Shown: positions 24,881 to 34,169, counted from the first letter of the stretch. The stretch: DNA of 64,000 bases from Paenibacillus odorifer (GCF_000758725.1 NZ_CP009428.1:806001-870000), one strand, 5' to 3'. Notes: generated by a model not told the origin, from the sequence alone. Translations and numbers: made by a program.

Positions 24881-27526
24881 ATGAAAAAGCGTGCATTGTG
24901 GAAAGATATTTTTCGTGAAATTGGGCATACCAAAGCCCGGTTTATTTCGATTTTTGCAATTATTATGTTAGGCGTCAGCTTTTTTGCCGGAATCAAGGCT
25001 ACAGGGCCAGATATGCTGAATACAGCTGGAATCTTTTACAAAGAGCAGCGCTTGATGGATCTGAAGGTGCAGACTAACTACGGCCTGACTGAAGACAACA
25101 TCGAGTTACTCATAAATGTACAGGGGATCGATGAGATTCAGCCGAGCTATAGCGCAGATGTATTCATGGGTGATAATGCCTTAATACTTAAAGTCAATTC
25201 TTACAACACGGATAAACCACTTAATCAATACCGTATAATTGAAGGCCATCTACCGGAGCATTCCGGTGAAATCGTGCTGGACGATAAGCTAGCGGAAGAA
25301 TATGCGTTGGGTGACAAGGTATCTTTCAGTGGAAACGGTACGGATACGGAGCTGTCGAACAGCTTCGAGACACTGGAGTATACCGTAGTTGGCTTTGTTA
25401 GAAGTCCACAGTTTATTGAGCAAAGTACCCGGGGCACCAGTGGGATCGGCAAAGGTACGGCGGATGCGTTCGCCGCGATCCCGGAGTCGGATTTCAAGCT
25501 TCCGGTGTATACGGAAGCCTATCTGTCCTTTAAGGATACAGCCGGGGTGAAGGCTTATTCGCCGGAGTATGAAGATCTGATCGAACAGCATACCCATGCT
25601 GTAGAGCAGGCGATGTCCGGCGTGCCGGAAGCACGGCTTGCTGAGCTGCGGGCGGAAGGCGAGAAAGAGCTGTCCGGAGGCCGCGCCAAGGTGGCCGCCG
25701 CCGAGCAGCAGCTTGCGGATTTGCAGCGCCAGCCGGAGGAAGTGCAGCAGGAACAGGCTGCAAGCATGAAGGCAATTGCTGCCGGACTTGCTTCTGCCAA
25801 GGAGGAATTGGCGGCAGGGGAGCAAAAGCTTGCAGAGCTGGAGCAGCTTAAGGTCTACGTTACTGACCGAAGCGCTAATCCGGGATATGCCGAATATAAA
25901 GATAACGCTGATCGGTTGTCGGCGATTGCGAGTGCGTTTCCTGTGTTCTTTTTCCTGATTGCTGCGCTGGTCAGCTTGACGACCATGACACGGATGGTTG
26001 AGGAGCATCGCCTGCAGATCGGGACCCTGAAAGCACTTGGTTATGCTAACCGCGACATCATGGCCAAATTCCTGGTCTATGGTACGCTTGCCAGTCTGGC
26101 GGCTTCAATTGCGGGTCTTGCGGTTGGTTTTACCCTGTTTCCGGGTATTATCTACGATGCGTATAGTGCAATCTATAACTTGCCGGATATCACGAAGAAT
26201 TTCTATCTTTCGTATTCGATCATATCCGTTATCGTAGCGTTAATATGTACTACGTTGACGGCGTGGATTGCTTCACGGGTAGAATTACGCAGCAATGCTT
26301 CCGTATTGATGCGTCCGAAGGCACCAAAGAGTGGCCAGCGTATTTTACTGGAGCGGATCACTTTTGTATGGAAGCGATTGAGCTTTGTCCAAAAGGTTAC
26401 CGCACGGAATCTATTCCGCTATAAGCAGCGGATGTTCATGACTGTATTCGGCGTGGCTGGCTGTACAGCGCTGATCCTGACGGGATTTGGTCTCAAGGAT
26501 TCAATTGGCAGCATCGCCGGGTCGCAATTCGGCACGATTATGAAATATGATGCACTTGTGGCACTGCATGAAGATGTATCTACCGATGTGCTAAAAGCCT
26601 ACGACCAACTAATCACTGGTGAATCTGCAGTAACTGGGACGCTGAGTGTGGCGCAAGAACGGATGACCGCACATGCTAGTGGTGTAAATGATCAAGAGGT
26701 TCATCTGTTCGTTCCTACCTCCGTTGACTCTTTATCCGATTTCGTGGAGTTGCGTGATCGAAAAAGTGGAGAAGGGCGGATGCTTACGGATGAGGGGGCT
26801 ATTATCTCAGAGAAGCTGGCTAAGCTGTATGGGCTGGAGTCTGGTGATAAATTGACCGTGGTGGACAAAGATAATGAGACGTTCGAGATTGAGGTCGCAG
26901 CGATTACAGAGAATTATGTAATGCACTATGTTTATATGACACCGGCGTATTATGCTTCTGTGTTCGGAGAAAAACCGCTATTCAACACAGAACTGCTGAA
27001 CTACGCCGCACATGATAAGACATGGGAAGATAAATTTGGTGAAAAGCTGACGGCTAATGAGGGCGTCGCTGCCATCAGCTTTTCCAGCAGTGTAGGCTCC
27101 GCCTTCGATGAGACTATGAAGAGTATGGACGTTGTAACCTTGGTGCTCATTGTTTCAGCGGCGGCGTTGGCTTTTGTCGTCCTCTACAATTTGACCAATA
27201 TCAATGTGTCCGAGCGGATCCGGGAGCTGTCAACCATTAAGGTACTGGGCTTCTACGACAAGGAAGTAACCATGTATATTTACCGCGAAAATATGCTGCT
27301 TAGCCTACTCGGTATTGTGGCGGGATCGGGTCTCGGCATAGTGCTGCATAGCTTCGTCCTGAAGACGGCTGAGCTGGATGCGACGATGTTCGCTCCGATC
27401 ATCAAGTGGCCAAGTTATATTTATGCGGCGCTCCTAACACTGTTGTTTTCCGGTATTGTCATGGCGTTCATGCATATTAAGCTCAAACGAATCCATATGA
27501 TTGAGGCTTTGAAGTCGGTGGAATAG
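24881..27526 (+). CDS. FtsX-like ABC permease with coiled-coil outer domain
   Basis: An 881-residue permease counted from ATG 24881, which has AAGGAG 8 bases upstream; an in-frame ATG at 24848 lies inside the ATPase gene. One N-terminal span (about 19-40) is followed by an outer domain, then a charged Ala/Glu-rich coiled coil (about 230-320), three spans (FtsX unit, 345-470), a second outer domain (about 520-720) and three C-terminal spans. The duplicated FtsX plan with a coiled coil resembles MacB-type permeases of Firmicutes, though the coil is short. The coil-coding DNA is markedly GC-rich compared with the rest of the gene. It works with the ATPase upstream. Confidence 0.88.
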   Translation: MKKRALWKDIFREIGHTKARFISIFAIIMLGVSFFAGIKATGPDMLNTAGIFYKEQRLMDLKVQTNYGLTEDNIELLINVQGIDEIQPSYSADVFMGDNALILKVNSYNTDKPLNQYRIIEGHLPEHSGEIVLDDKLAEEYALGDKVSFSGNGTDTELSNSFETLEYTVVGFVRSPQFIEQSTRGTSGIGKGTADAFAAIPESDFKLPVYTEAYLSFKDTAGVKAYSPEYEDLIEQHTHAVEQAMSGVPEARLAELRAEGEKELSGGRAKVAAAEQQLADLQRQPEEVQQEQAASMKAIAAGLASAKEELAAGEQKLAELEQLKVYVTDRSANPGYAEYKDNADRLSAIASAFPVFFFLIAALVSLTTMTRMVEEHRLQIGTLKALGYANRDIMAKFLVYGTLASLAASIAGLAVGFTLFPGIIYDAYSAIYNLPDITKNFYLSYSIISVIVALICTTLTAWIASRVELRSNASVLMRPKAPKSGQRILLERITFVWKRLSFVQKVTARNLFRYKQRMFMTVFGVAGCTALILTGFGLKDSIGSIAGSQFGTIMKYDALVALHEDVSTDVLKAYDQLITGESAVTGTLSVAQERMTAHASGVNDQEVHLFVPTSVDSLSDFVELRDRKSGEGRMLTDEGAIISEKLAKLYGLESGDKLTVVDKDNETFEIEVAAITENYVMHYVYMTPAYYASVFGEKPLFNTELLNYAAHDKTWEDKFGEKLTANEGVAAISFSSSVGSAFDETMKSMDVVTLVLIVSAAALAFVVLYNLTNINVSERIRELSTIKVLGFYDKEVTMYIYRENMLLSLLGIVAGSGLGIVLHSFVLKTAELDATMFAPIIKWPSYIYAALLTLLFSGIVMAFMHIKLKRIHMIEALKSVE

Positions 27527-27531
27527 CATCT

Positions 27532-28213
27532 AAAAACGCCATAGCTGCGGCTTTTTCTATGGATAGCTTCACTGGAGTCCGAAACTATACCTCAAAGGCT
27601 ATAAATGAGCAAATAGAGTCATCTGGCTCTGTAAGGAACAGGGGATGGTTAGGAATCGACGCTATCGTTCGCTATCGGATGCCATCCGACGATTTCTGAC
27701 GATATAGTTTGCTATCTGAATCTATGCCCGACGCTATCGGACCTAGATGACCTTAAACGCCGGATTATCCGCCATTTGGGATGTTATCGGACTCCATAGC
27801 AGCTATTGGCATAAAAAACGTCAGAAATGCGGCTCTTTCTATGTAATAGCGACACTGGAGTCCGAAACTATGCTTCAAGGGCAATAAATGAGCAAATAGC
27901 TTCATCTGAGTCCGCAAGTAACTGGGGATGGTTAGGAACTGACGCTATCGGACGCTATTGGATGCCATCCGACGATTTCTGACGATATTGTTTGCTATCT
28001 GAATCTATGCCCGACGCTAACGGACCCTATCGGACCTAGAGGACCTTAAACGCCGGATTATCCGCCATTTGGAATGATATCGGACTCCATAGCAGCTATT
28101 GGCATAAAAAACGCCAGAAATGATGCTCTTTCTATAGAATAGCGACACTGGAGTCCGAAACTATGCTTCAAGGGCGATAAATGAGCAAATAGCGTCATCT
28201 GAGTCCGCAAGCA
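27532..28213. repeat. Tandem direct repeats of about 290 bp (2.4 copies), non-coding
   Basis: Copy 1 starts at 27532, copy 2 at 27813 and a partial copy 3 at 28106, so the periods are about 281 and 293. Each begins with an A run then ACGCCA or ACGTCAGAAATG and contains ACTGGAGTCCGAAACTAT (27571, 27854, 28147). Copies 1 and 2 share most of their bases. Copy 2 carries an extra GGACCCTATCGG block. Inside are many short repeats of CTATCGGA and its relatives. No credible frame is present. The 3' part of each copy has TTATCCGCCATTTGG and CCATAGCAGCTATTGGC. Confidence 0.85.
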
Positions 28214-28257
28214 ACAGAGAGCTTTGATTGGGTGATGTGCATGAGGGGATATGCGTA

Positions 28258-28400
28258 GATTTAGAAGTAGTTGCAGAAGTAGATGTAAAGGTAGAAGTAG
28301 AAGTAGAAGCAGAAGTAGAAGTAGAAGTAGAAGTAGAAGTAGAAGTAGAAGTAGAAGTAGAAGTAGAAGTAGAAGTAGTTGCAGATGCAGATGCAGATAT
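28258..28400. repeat. GAAGTA hexanucleotide microsatellite
   Basis: About 23 six-base units. The core 28311-28378 is perfect (about 11 copies) and the flanks carry variants such as GCAGAA, GTTGCA and GATGCA. One frame would encode alternating Val-Glu, beginning at TTG 28228 and ending at 28413, but no convincing ribosome site or known protein supports it. 28414-28504 shows nothing recognisable. Confidence 0.9.
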
Positions 28401-28504
28401 TAGTTATAGGTGAACCGAATACTCGAAGCCGCTTCGCCTAGCTCCTCATATCTACTCCTATCCGCTCCTAGCTTCGCCAACCTAAACTGCAGACAACTAA
28501 AACA

Positions 28505-28552
28505 CAGAGCAGCGATTCTCTCGTTTGAGAATCGCTGCTCTGTTGTTTTTTT
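28505..28552. terminator. Strong terminator downstream of the GNAT gene
   Basis: A perfect 16-bp stem (28505-28520 with 28527-28542) around TCGTTT, with a T7 run on the + side and TGTTTT on the - side. It probably ends the GNAT-DUF4003 transcript and shields the repeats. Confidence 0.88.
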
Positions 28553-28595
28553 ACGATAATAAAATGCATCGAACTGTCTCCTACATAGGAAAAGG

Positions 28596-29042
28596 CTACT
28601 TACGCGACATGTGCAGGATAGGAAAAGGATTACCTTGTTCGTCGAGTGCTGAACGCTCAAAAACCTGAAATCCCATATGCTCATAGAAACCTAAAGCTTG
28701 GGGATTTTGCTCATTCACATCTACGAGGTGTACGTCGAGTTCCTGCATGACATAAGCTACAAGTGCTTTTCCAACCCCTTTTCCCATTACAGCAGGTTCT
28801 ACGAACAGCATTTCAATCTTATTATTCTGAACCCCTATGAAGCCAATCAACTGTTCCTCATCATCTGTAAAAGCAAACAAATCGCTTATGCCCTCAAGCG
28901 CCTGCATAACCAGCGGCCGCAAAGCATCAATATCCTGCTCGGATAGAAAAAGATGAGTATGCCGCACGGATGATTCCCAAATGTTCAGTAGACGGTTTAA
29001 TAATTCTTCATTTCTAGTTGTGAAGATTTTTATTGAGTCCAT
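28596..29042 (-). CDS. GNAT acetyltransferase (YjaB-like)
   Basis: A 148-residue GNAT. It closely follows the E. coli YjaB plan: RHTHLFLSEQDID, the beta-strand GFIGVQNNKIEMLFV, the acetyl-CoA loop GKGVGKALV, then VDVNEQNPQALGFYEHMGFQVFERSALDEQG at the C-terminus. The substrate is unknown. It lies 11-21 bases after the DUF4003 gene on the same strand, so they share a transcript. Confidence 0.88.
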   Translation of the reverse strand: MDSIKIFTTRNEELLNRLLNIWESSVRHTHLFLSEQDIDALRPLVMQALEGISDLFAFTDDEEQLIGFIGVQNNKIEMLFVEPAVMGKGVGKALVAYVMQELDVHLVDVNEQNPQALGFYEHMGFQVFERSALDEQGNPFPILHMSRK

Positions 29043-29063
29043 ATCTTTCCCTCACGATTCAAT

Positions 29064-30053
29064 CTAATTCGAAGAAGAAGCTGCAGCCGCAGCTGACGCA
29101 GCCGCTGCCCCGGCAAGAGCAGCCTGCTGAGCAATTATAATATTGGTAATGTTGGTGGAAAGCATCGTAGTTAATACGCCGTTTTGTACATCCTCCACAG
29201 ATCTGAAGGCTACCAGCGCAGAAGACAAGAGCAGTAATTCCTGCTTGCCAATAGACCAGTTACCGAAGCCCTTTTTTGTACGCAAAAATTCGTAAGTCTC
29301 CGAGACATCAGTAACGATGTCCTCCTTGTTGCAAGGGAGCAGGGATAACACGCCCAGCGAGGAGAGGGTATATTCCTTGTCTAGCCGGATACCCTGTGCA
29401 CGAAATGCATCTCTTAATGCCAATACACGGTCCGCTGCTTGAGGGGCTTCTTCCCCAAGAACCAATACCTGGGTCAGGGCTTGCACACTGTTGCCTGACA
29501 TAAATTCGGGCTTAAGTGTTACATAGAGCTGCTCCATGCGGTCCACGCCACTCTCAACATCGATATCGGAAAGACCAAGCATAGCGGAGAAGATATAATC
29601 GTCCTGTCCGGTAAGGAAACGATGTTTTGCTTTCATACTATCGTAAAATAGCTTTGCCCGTTCTACCGTACGCTGATATCGATCCGATGTTGCATTAGCA
29701 GCGATTTGATAGGCAGCAACGACGAGATAATCAGAGGCTCTGAATTTGGCTTCCTTCATTAAATCATACACGGCAAATGTGTTTGCAAGCAGAGTTTCCT
29801 TTTCGTCAGAAAGTGAAAGCAGGGCAGCAATGCTGATCACCGAAGCCCCTCTAAATTGAGAGAAAATCCCGGTACTCTCCTTAATTAGCTCGTAGCTAGC
29901 ACGAATGGCTTCGTCATCTGCAACTTTGTCCTCTACAGCATACAATAGTGCCGCTAACCGATTCACCATTGCATTTTGCCATGGAAAAGCTTTTTTGATC
30001 CTCTGAGCGTTGTCTGCGAACAATTCAAGCCTAGCTGGATATTGCTCCTTCAT
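29064..30053 (-). CDS. DUF4003-family protein
   Basis: A 329-residue, mostly helical cytosolic protein. I start it at the ATG 30051-30053, eight bases after AAGAGG; a GTG nine bases earlier is less likely. The pattern RLAALLYAVEDK, FRASDYLVVAAYQIA, RYQRTVERAKLFYDSMK and LTGQDDYIFSAMLGLSD matches my recollection of DUF4003, a family of unknown function in Bacilli. The C-terminal 15 residues are an Ala/Ser tail. It is the first gene of a pair with the GNAT acetyltransferase. Confidence 0.65.
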   Translation of the reverse strand: MKEQYPARLELFADNAQRIKKAFPWQNAMVNRLAALLYAVEDKVADDEAIRASYELIKESTGIFSQFRGASVISIAALLSLSDEKETLLANTFAVYDLMKEAKFRASDYLVVAAYQIAANATSDRYQRTVERAKLFYDSMKAKHRFLTGQDDYIFSAMLGLSDIDVESGVDRMEQLYVTLKPEFMSGNSVQALTQVLVLGEEAPQAADRVLALRDAFRAQGIRLDKEYTLSSLGVLSLLPCNKEDIVTDVSETYEFLRTKKGFGNWSIGKQELLLLSSALVAFRSVEDVQNGVLTTMLSTNITNIIIAQQAALAGAAAASAAAAASSSN

Positions 30054-30276
30054 TGGGTACACCTCTTATCTCTACTTTTAATTCATAACATTACGAAAAT
30101 CCAGTGCTGTAGATTCATTTTACTATAAAAAATAAATCGGATGCCCACGAAAGCGGCTTACCAATAAGCTAGAGGTTGTTCAGGTAACCCAATGATTGAG
30201 TTTACAATGAAGATGTTATAATAATTATAAGATGGATCGGCAGGGGCTTAAATGACAACAAAGGAGAAGTGCGACG

Positions 30277-31119
30277 ATGACTGAGAGAATACCTGAAATC
30301 ATATTGAACGATGGAGTGAAGGTGCCTGCTATTGGTTTTGGTACCTACGCCTTAAATGGTACTGAGGGAGCACAAAACATCACTAAGGCGATTGATGTTG
30401 GCTATCGTCTGATCGACACTGCGTTTAATTATGAGAACGAAGGTGCTGTAGGCCAGGCTGTTCGGCAAACTTCTGTGACTAGGGAAGAACTGCTCATTAC
30501 TTCCAAGCTGCCAGGTCGCCATCACTCTTATAAAGAAGCATTAGCCACCATACAGGAGTCTTTATTCAGAGCCGGATTGGATTATTATGATTTCTATCTC
30601 ATCCACTGGCCTAACCCTAGAGTGAATTTATATGTTGAAGCCTGGCAGGCGATGATCGAGGCACGGAAGCAAGGTTTGATCCGCTCCATCGGTGTATGTA
30701 ACTTTTTGCCGGAGCATATCGAGCGTTTGATACAAGAAACTGGCGTAGCGCCGAGCATGAATCAGATTGAGCTGCATCCTCATTTTAATCAGGAAGAGCA
30801 ACGTGCATGGAACAAAGAGCATGGGGTAGTGATTGAATCGTGGAGTCCATTGGGACGAGCTAGCAGCGTACTGGAAAATGAGAAAATAGCGGAAATAGGT
30901 AAGGTTCATAATAAATCGATATCGCAAGTTATCTTACGTTGGCATATACAGCTTGGGGCTATTCCCATTCCAAAGGCTTCTTCTCTAGAGCATCAGCGCG
31001 ATAATCTGAATATTTTTGATTTTCAATTATCGGAAGCTGAGATGACCGTTATTTCCGCATTAACCTCGCCAACAGGTCGCATAGCTGATCAAGATCCCGC
31101 ATCGTATGAAGAATTTTAA
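30277..31119 (+). CDS. Aldo/keto reductase
   Basis: A 280-residue aldo/keto reductase of the YvgN/2,5-diketogluconate reductase type, NADPH-dependent in the cytosol. The tetrad is visible: Asp in LIDTAFNYENE, the Tyr five residues later, Lys in LLITSKLPG and His in LIHWPNP. GFGTYAL opens the barrel, and IPIPKASS holds the cofactor-phosphate Lys. AAGGAG is upstream, and a terminator ends the single-gene unit. Confidence 0.92.
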   Translation: MTERIPEIILNDGVKVPAIGFGTYALNGTEGAQNITKAIDVGYRLIDTAFNYENEGAVGQAVRQTSVTREELLITSKLPGRHHSYKEALATIQESLFRAGLDYYDFYLIHWPNPRVNLYVEAWQAMIEARKQGLIRSIGVCNFLPEHIERLIQETGVAPSMNQIELHPHFNQEEQRAWNKEHGVVIESWSPLGRASSVLENEKIAEIGKVHNKSISQVILRWHIQLGAIPIPKASSLEHQRDNLNIFDFQLSEAEMTVISALTSPTGRIADQDPASYEEF

Positions 31120-31130
31120 TAAATTTAACT

Positions 31131-31160
31131 AAAACACGCCAGTTATTGGCGTGTTTTTTT
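31131..31160 (+). terminator. Terminator of the aldo/keto reductase gene
   Basis: AACACGCC (31133-31140) pairs with GGCGTGTT (31148-31155), with a T run behind. Confidence 0.88.
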
Positions 31161-31215
31161 ATATTAGGCTAGCCTCAGAATCAGTCAGCGCTTGAGTAAT
31201 TTAATCTAGTCTAGT

Positions 31216-31839
31216 TTAGTACAGTCGTGCAAACCGTTGTTCTGTTTTATCGAGATGCTTCACCCGCTCTTCTAAGCTGCGATCTGACATCCCGGAATAA
31301 TTATACCAACGGAGGTTCTTCCGTATTCCCATTTTGCGGAAGGTGCCTCTAAATAGAATTTTGGTGATGGGGTTGCCAAAAATCCAGCGATAAAAGAATT
31401 CGGGTGTGTTCATTACGGTCAGCAAGGACACTCCTTTAATATTTGGGAGTAAGCATTTGAAGGGCCGCCCAGGTTTAGTTTCTTCGTAGACAATGCCTTT
31501 TGCGAATACCTTATCAAGAAAACCTTTGGTAAGAGCGGGCATGGCTTCCCACCATATAGGGAAAATGAAGACGATATGATCCGCTGCTATAAGACGCTGC
31601 TGATAATTGGCGACTAGCCGGTCGGTGGTTTTCTTTTGTCGCCAAGCAGTGAGTTCTTCGCGTGACATGACCGGATCAAATCCATCGGCATGCAGGTCGA
31701 TAAGATCAATCGTATGGCCTTTGGTGGTGAGACCTCGCATAACGGAGGCTAATAAAGCTGCGGAATAGCTTCGCTGATGGGGGATATTCTCGGACGCTGA
31801 TGCACCGTAGGGATGATCAAAAATAATTAAGACATTCAT
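31216..31839 (-). CDS. NAD(P)H dehydrogenase (quinone), flavodoxin fold
   Basis: A 207-residue flavodoxin-like reductase. MNVLIIFDHPYGAS begins the FMN fold, and ADHIVFIFPIWWEAMPALTKGFLDKVFAKG is the family's central motif, with the substrate-site Trp pair. It is expected to reduce quinones or toxic electrophiles. It is divergent from a MarR-family gene across a stretch with several matching half-sites, so it is very likely the regulator's target. It is a larger, distinct relative of the reductase at 234-767. Confidence 0.88.
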   Translation of the reverse strand: MNVLIIFDHPYGASASENIPHQRSYSAALLASVMRGLTTKGHTIDLIDLHADGFDPVMSREELTAWRQKKTTDRLVANYQQRLIAADHIVFIFPIWWEAMPALTKGFLDKVFAKGIVYEETKPGRPFKCLLPNIKGVSLLTVMNTPEFFYRWIFGNPITKILFRGTFRKMGIRKNLRWYNYSGMSDRSLEERVKHLDKTEQRFARLY

Positions 31840-31864
31840 ATAAACACCTTCTTTATGATTTATT

Positions 31865-31945
31865 GTTTCCTAGAAATTAAATATTAACTATGGAAACAAT
31901 AATACGTTTTAAGTTTCCTTGTTGTCAATATTATTTCTAGGAAAC
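31865..31945. promoter_or_regulatory. Divergent promoter region with paired MarR-type operators
   Basis: GTTTCCTAGAAAT (31865-31877) and its exact inverse ATTTCTAGGAAAC (31933-31945) flank an inner pair GGAAAC (31892-31897) / GTTTCC (31913-31918). On the minus strand TTGACA (31922-31927) and TATTAT, 18 bases apart, form a promoter for the reductase that spans the inner pair. The arrangement predicts repression of both genes by the MarR protein. Confidence 0.7.
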
Positions 31946-32007
31946 TTTATTTATGAGCTGTATCTTGTTAAAATGAGCATAAGATGAATTTACGAGGAGA
32001 CGTAACA

Positions 32008-32682
32008 GTGACACATTCTTTCGAGAACTTACCTAATAAGGATATTTTGATTAAAAAATTAATAGAGAAGATTCCCCAATTACAAAAGCGATTTCAATCG
32101 GAGGATGACGAAGAGAAGGAATGGTTGATTCAGAACTGCAGTAATCCCCTTATCATTGATTTCCTCCAAGACTCCACAGTCATGATGCTGCATGTAATAG
32201 ATGCGATTGGACAGCTTGAGCCGGTGAATGGTACTACCATTTCGAAGCAATTCGGAATTCCAAAAGGCAGCGTGTCCAAAATCACTAGAAAATTAGTACA
32301 ACAGGAGATTATTCGCACGGAGTTTCTCCCCGATAATAAAAAAGAAGTGCTTTTTCTTACAACATCTCTAGGGAAAGAAATATTCGATTTGCATTTAGCC
32401 CTACATAAGCAGATGAATAAAGGGATAAACCGGTTTCTACAGAGATATAACACGGATGAATTGTTATTTATAATCCAAGCCTTCGAGGATACTTTGGAAG
32501 CGTCATGGGTTCATTCGGAATCTGTTGCTGAAAAAGAACTATTAACTACCGGAGCATCTCTTGAGCCAGTGGAAAACGATGAAATGAGTCAAATCGTAGA
32601 CATGCTTAACCAACTGGATACGCGCAACCTCAAAAAGGCTAAGGCAGTTCTCCAAGCTATGTTTTTTACCCCTTTTGATTAG
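32008..32682 (+). CDS. MarR-family transcriptional regulator
   Basis: A 224-residue protein starting at GTG 32008, which has GAGGAG eight bases before it; an in-frame ATG at 31984 has none. The winged helix is at about 60-130 (GTTISKQFGIPKGSVSKITRKLVQQEII, then the wing NKKEVLFLTTSLGKE). It has a longer tail than most MarR proteins, with a C-terminal helical stretch after residue 175. It is divergent from the flavodoxin-fold reductase and sits behind paired operators, so it probably represses that gene and itself. Confidence 0.85.
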   Translation: MTHSFENLPNKDILIKKLIEKIPQLQKRFQSEDDEEKEWLIQNCSNPLIIDFLQDSTVMMLHVIDAIGQLEPVNGTTISKQFGIPKGSVSKITRKLVQQEIIRTEFLPDNKKEVLFLTTSLGKEIFDLHLALHKQMNKGINRFLQRYNTDELLFIIQAFEDTLEASWVHSESVAEKELLTTGASLEPVENDEMSQIVDMLNQLDTRNLKKAKAVLQAMFFTPFD

Positions 32683-32684
32683 CT

Positions 32685-33623
32685 TTATATTTTTTGATAG
32701 TGATTTACCAGTTGCTCTAACTTATCTTTGATTATTTGTTTTAAGGCTTCAGGTTTCACGGATGTAACAGCATGACCATATCGGATAAAATAATTAGCCA
32801 AGAAATCCTCTTCACCTGGATTATAGAATCCCTTAATGACTGTTTTCGGACCAGCCTCTATTTCCATAGAAGGATAATGTTCTTTATAAAAAATATCCTT
32901 TGCTTGTTCCGCAATCTCAACTTCAAAGTCAATACTTTTCGCAGACTGATAGATTTCTAATGAACGACTAAGAAGTTCTTCTATAGAATAACGAGCCTTG
33001 CTTTCCTCTTCTTCAATGAAGGTTATTCGATCACATCTAAAAACTCTATATGTATTCGTCGCAAGCTCTATTCCAGTGGCATACCATTGACCAAACTTAG
33101 CGGAAATCCTAAAGAATTGAACAGGGTAGCTTTTTGTTTGGTTTTCTTTGGTATATTCAATGTTACAGGCACTCTCATTTAGAATACTTGCTAGGATTTT
33201 ATCTAAAAAACGGCTGACATGCTTATGCTGATACATTTCGAATTGCAGGACCTTTTTCATTTTGTGAATCTGGTTGATTTGTGTACTCGATAGACAGTGC
33301 TCGAACTTTTCGTTTAGCTTGTTAACACTTAGATGAAAGGGTGTGGATTGATAAGATTCTAACGTCAGCATGGCAAAATACAGCGCATAGACTTCATCTA
33401 TCGTGAAAATAATAGGGGATAACAATCTGTTTTTTAGAATACCATAACGTCCGTGTCTTCCATGTTCCGCGAAAATAGGCATACCCAATTGTTCTAATGA
33501 AGTAACATCACGTAGCGCTGTGCTTTTTGAAATATTGTATTTCTCCATAAGGTTACTTAGATTAAAAAACTCTCGCCCGTTTAAGTATCTCATCATGTCA
33601 TTTAATCGTTCTGATTTCTTCAT
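32685..33623 (-). CDS. HTH/WYL-domain transcriptional regulator (YafY type)
   Basis: A 312-residue regulator: an N-terminal DeoR-like helix-turn-helix (SERLNDMMRYLNGREFFNL, then SNLMEKYNISKSTALRDV), a middle linker, and a C-terminal WYL-like domain in which the WYL triad appears as WYATGIELATNTYRVFRCDRI. It is divergent from the VOC-family gene and separated from the MarR gene by two bases at the 3' end. WYL proteins sense ligands or nucleic acid; here a simple local regulator is most likely. Confidence 0.85.
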   Translation of the reverse strand: MKKSERLNDMMRYLNGREFFNLSNLMEKYNISKSTALRDVTSLEQLGMPIFAEHGRHGRYGILKNRLLSPIIFTIDEVYALYFAMLTLESYQSTPFHLSVNKLNEKFEHCLSSTQINQIHKMKKVLQFEMYQHKHVSRFLDKILASILNESACNIEYTKENQTKSYPVQFFRISAKFGQWYATGIELATNTYRVFRCDRITFIEEEESKARYSIEELLSRSLEIYQSAKSIDFEVEIAEQAKDIFYKEHYPSMEIEAGPKTVIKGFYNPGEEDFLANYFIRYGHAVTSVKPEALKQIIKDKLEQLVNHYQKI

Positions 33624-33640
33624 ATAAAAAGCTCCTTATT

Positions 33641-33663
33641 AAGGTGTCATGTTTTGATACCTT
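33641..33663. promoter_or_regulatory. Dyad operator between WYL regulator and VOC gene
   Basis: AAGGTGTCA (33641-33649) and TGATACCTT (33655-33663) are inverse copies with one mismatch around a 5-base spacer, midway between the divergent starts. Confidence 0.5.
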
Positions 33664-33719
33664 TATATATCATAATAAGTTTAAGATCACATATCAAATA
33701 TACGAAGGAGACTTACACT

Positions 33720-34169
33720 ATGAGTACAACACTAGAAGTAGCTATTTTCTTATCGATGAAGGGAAGAGCCAAGGAAGCTATAGAATTTTACAAAAAACAT
33801 TTTAACGCAGAGGAATTGTTACGTGTCACCTATCAACAACTTGCAGAGCGTGACAGCTCCCTACAGCTTACGGATGAAAATAAGGATTATATTACTCACT
33901 CTGTCCTGTTAATCGGAAAAACAAAAATAATGATAGCAGAAGATACAATGAATACGAATGAGAAATATACAGTGGGCAATAACACTTCATTATGTATTCA
34001 AAGTGCTGATTTAGAGGGGATTGAAGGTTTTTATAAAAGCTTAATCACAGACGAGCGCGTGAAAATTATTTCTCCGTTATCCAGCAATGTGTTTAGTAAA
34101 GCCTACGGTATCATTGAGGATCCCTTTGGTATTCAAATTCAACTTATGTTTGATGAAAGATTACATTAA
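33720..34169 (+). CDS. VOC-superfamily protein (PhnB/3-demethylubiquinone methyltransferase-like)
   Basis: A 149-residue glyoxalase/dioxygenase-fold protein. The ATG 33720 has AAGGAG nine bases before it. AIFLSMKGRAKEAIEFYKKHFNAEEL and SKAYGIIEDPFGIQIQLMF are typical of the PhnB subgroup, which lacks a settled function. It is divergent from the WYL regulator and ends in its own terminator. Confidence 0.85.
   Translation: MSTTLEVAIFLSMKGRAKEAIEFYKKHFNAEELLRVTYQQLAERDSSLQLTDENKDYITHSVLLIGKTKIMIAEDTMNTNEKYTVGNNTSLCIQSADLEGIEGFYKSLITDERVKIISPLSSNVFSKAYGIIEDPFGIQIQLMFDERLH

Noticed and set aside
25289-26008. Long minus-strand frames over the FtsX permease
   Set aside because: They arise from GC-rich coiled-coil coding DNA; their products are Arg/Leu-rich without family features.
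27532-28213. Possible CRISPR array
   Set aside because: The repeats are about 290 bp with no regular short repeat/spacer alternation, and no cas gene is near.
28228-28413. A reading frame of mostly alternating Val-Glu across the GAAGTA array
   Set aside because: It needs a TTG start without a convincing ribosome site, its composition follows directly from the hexamer, and no known protein resembles it. Treated as a repeat.
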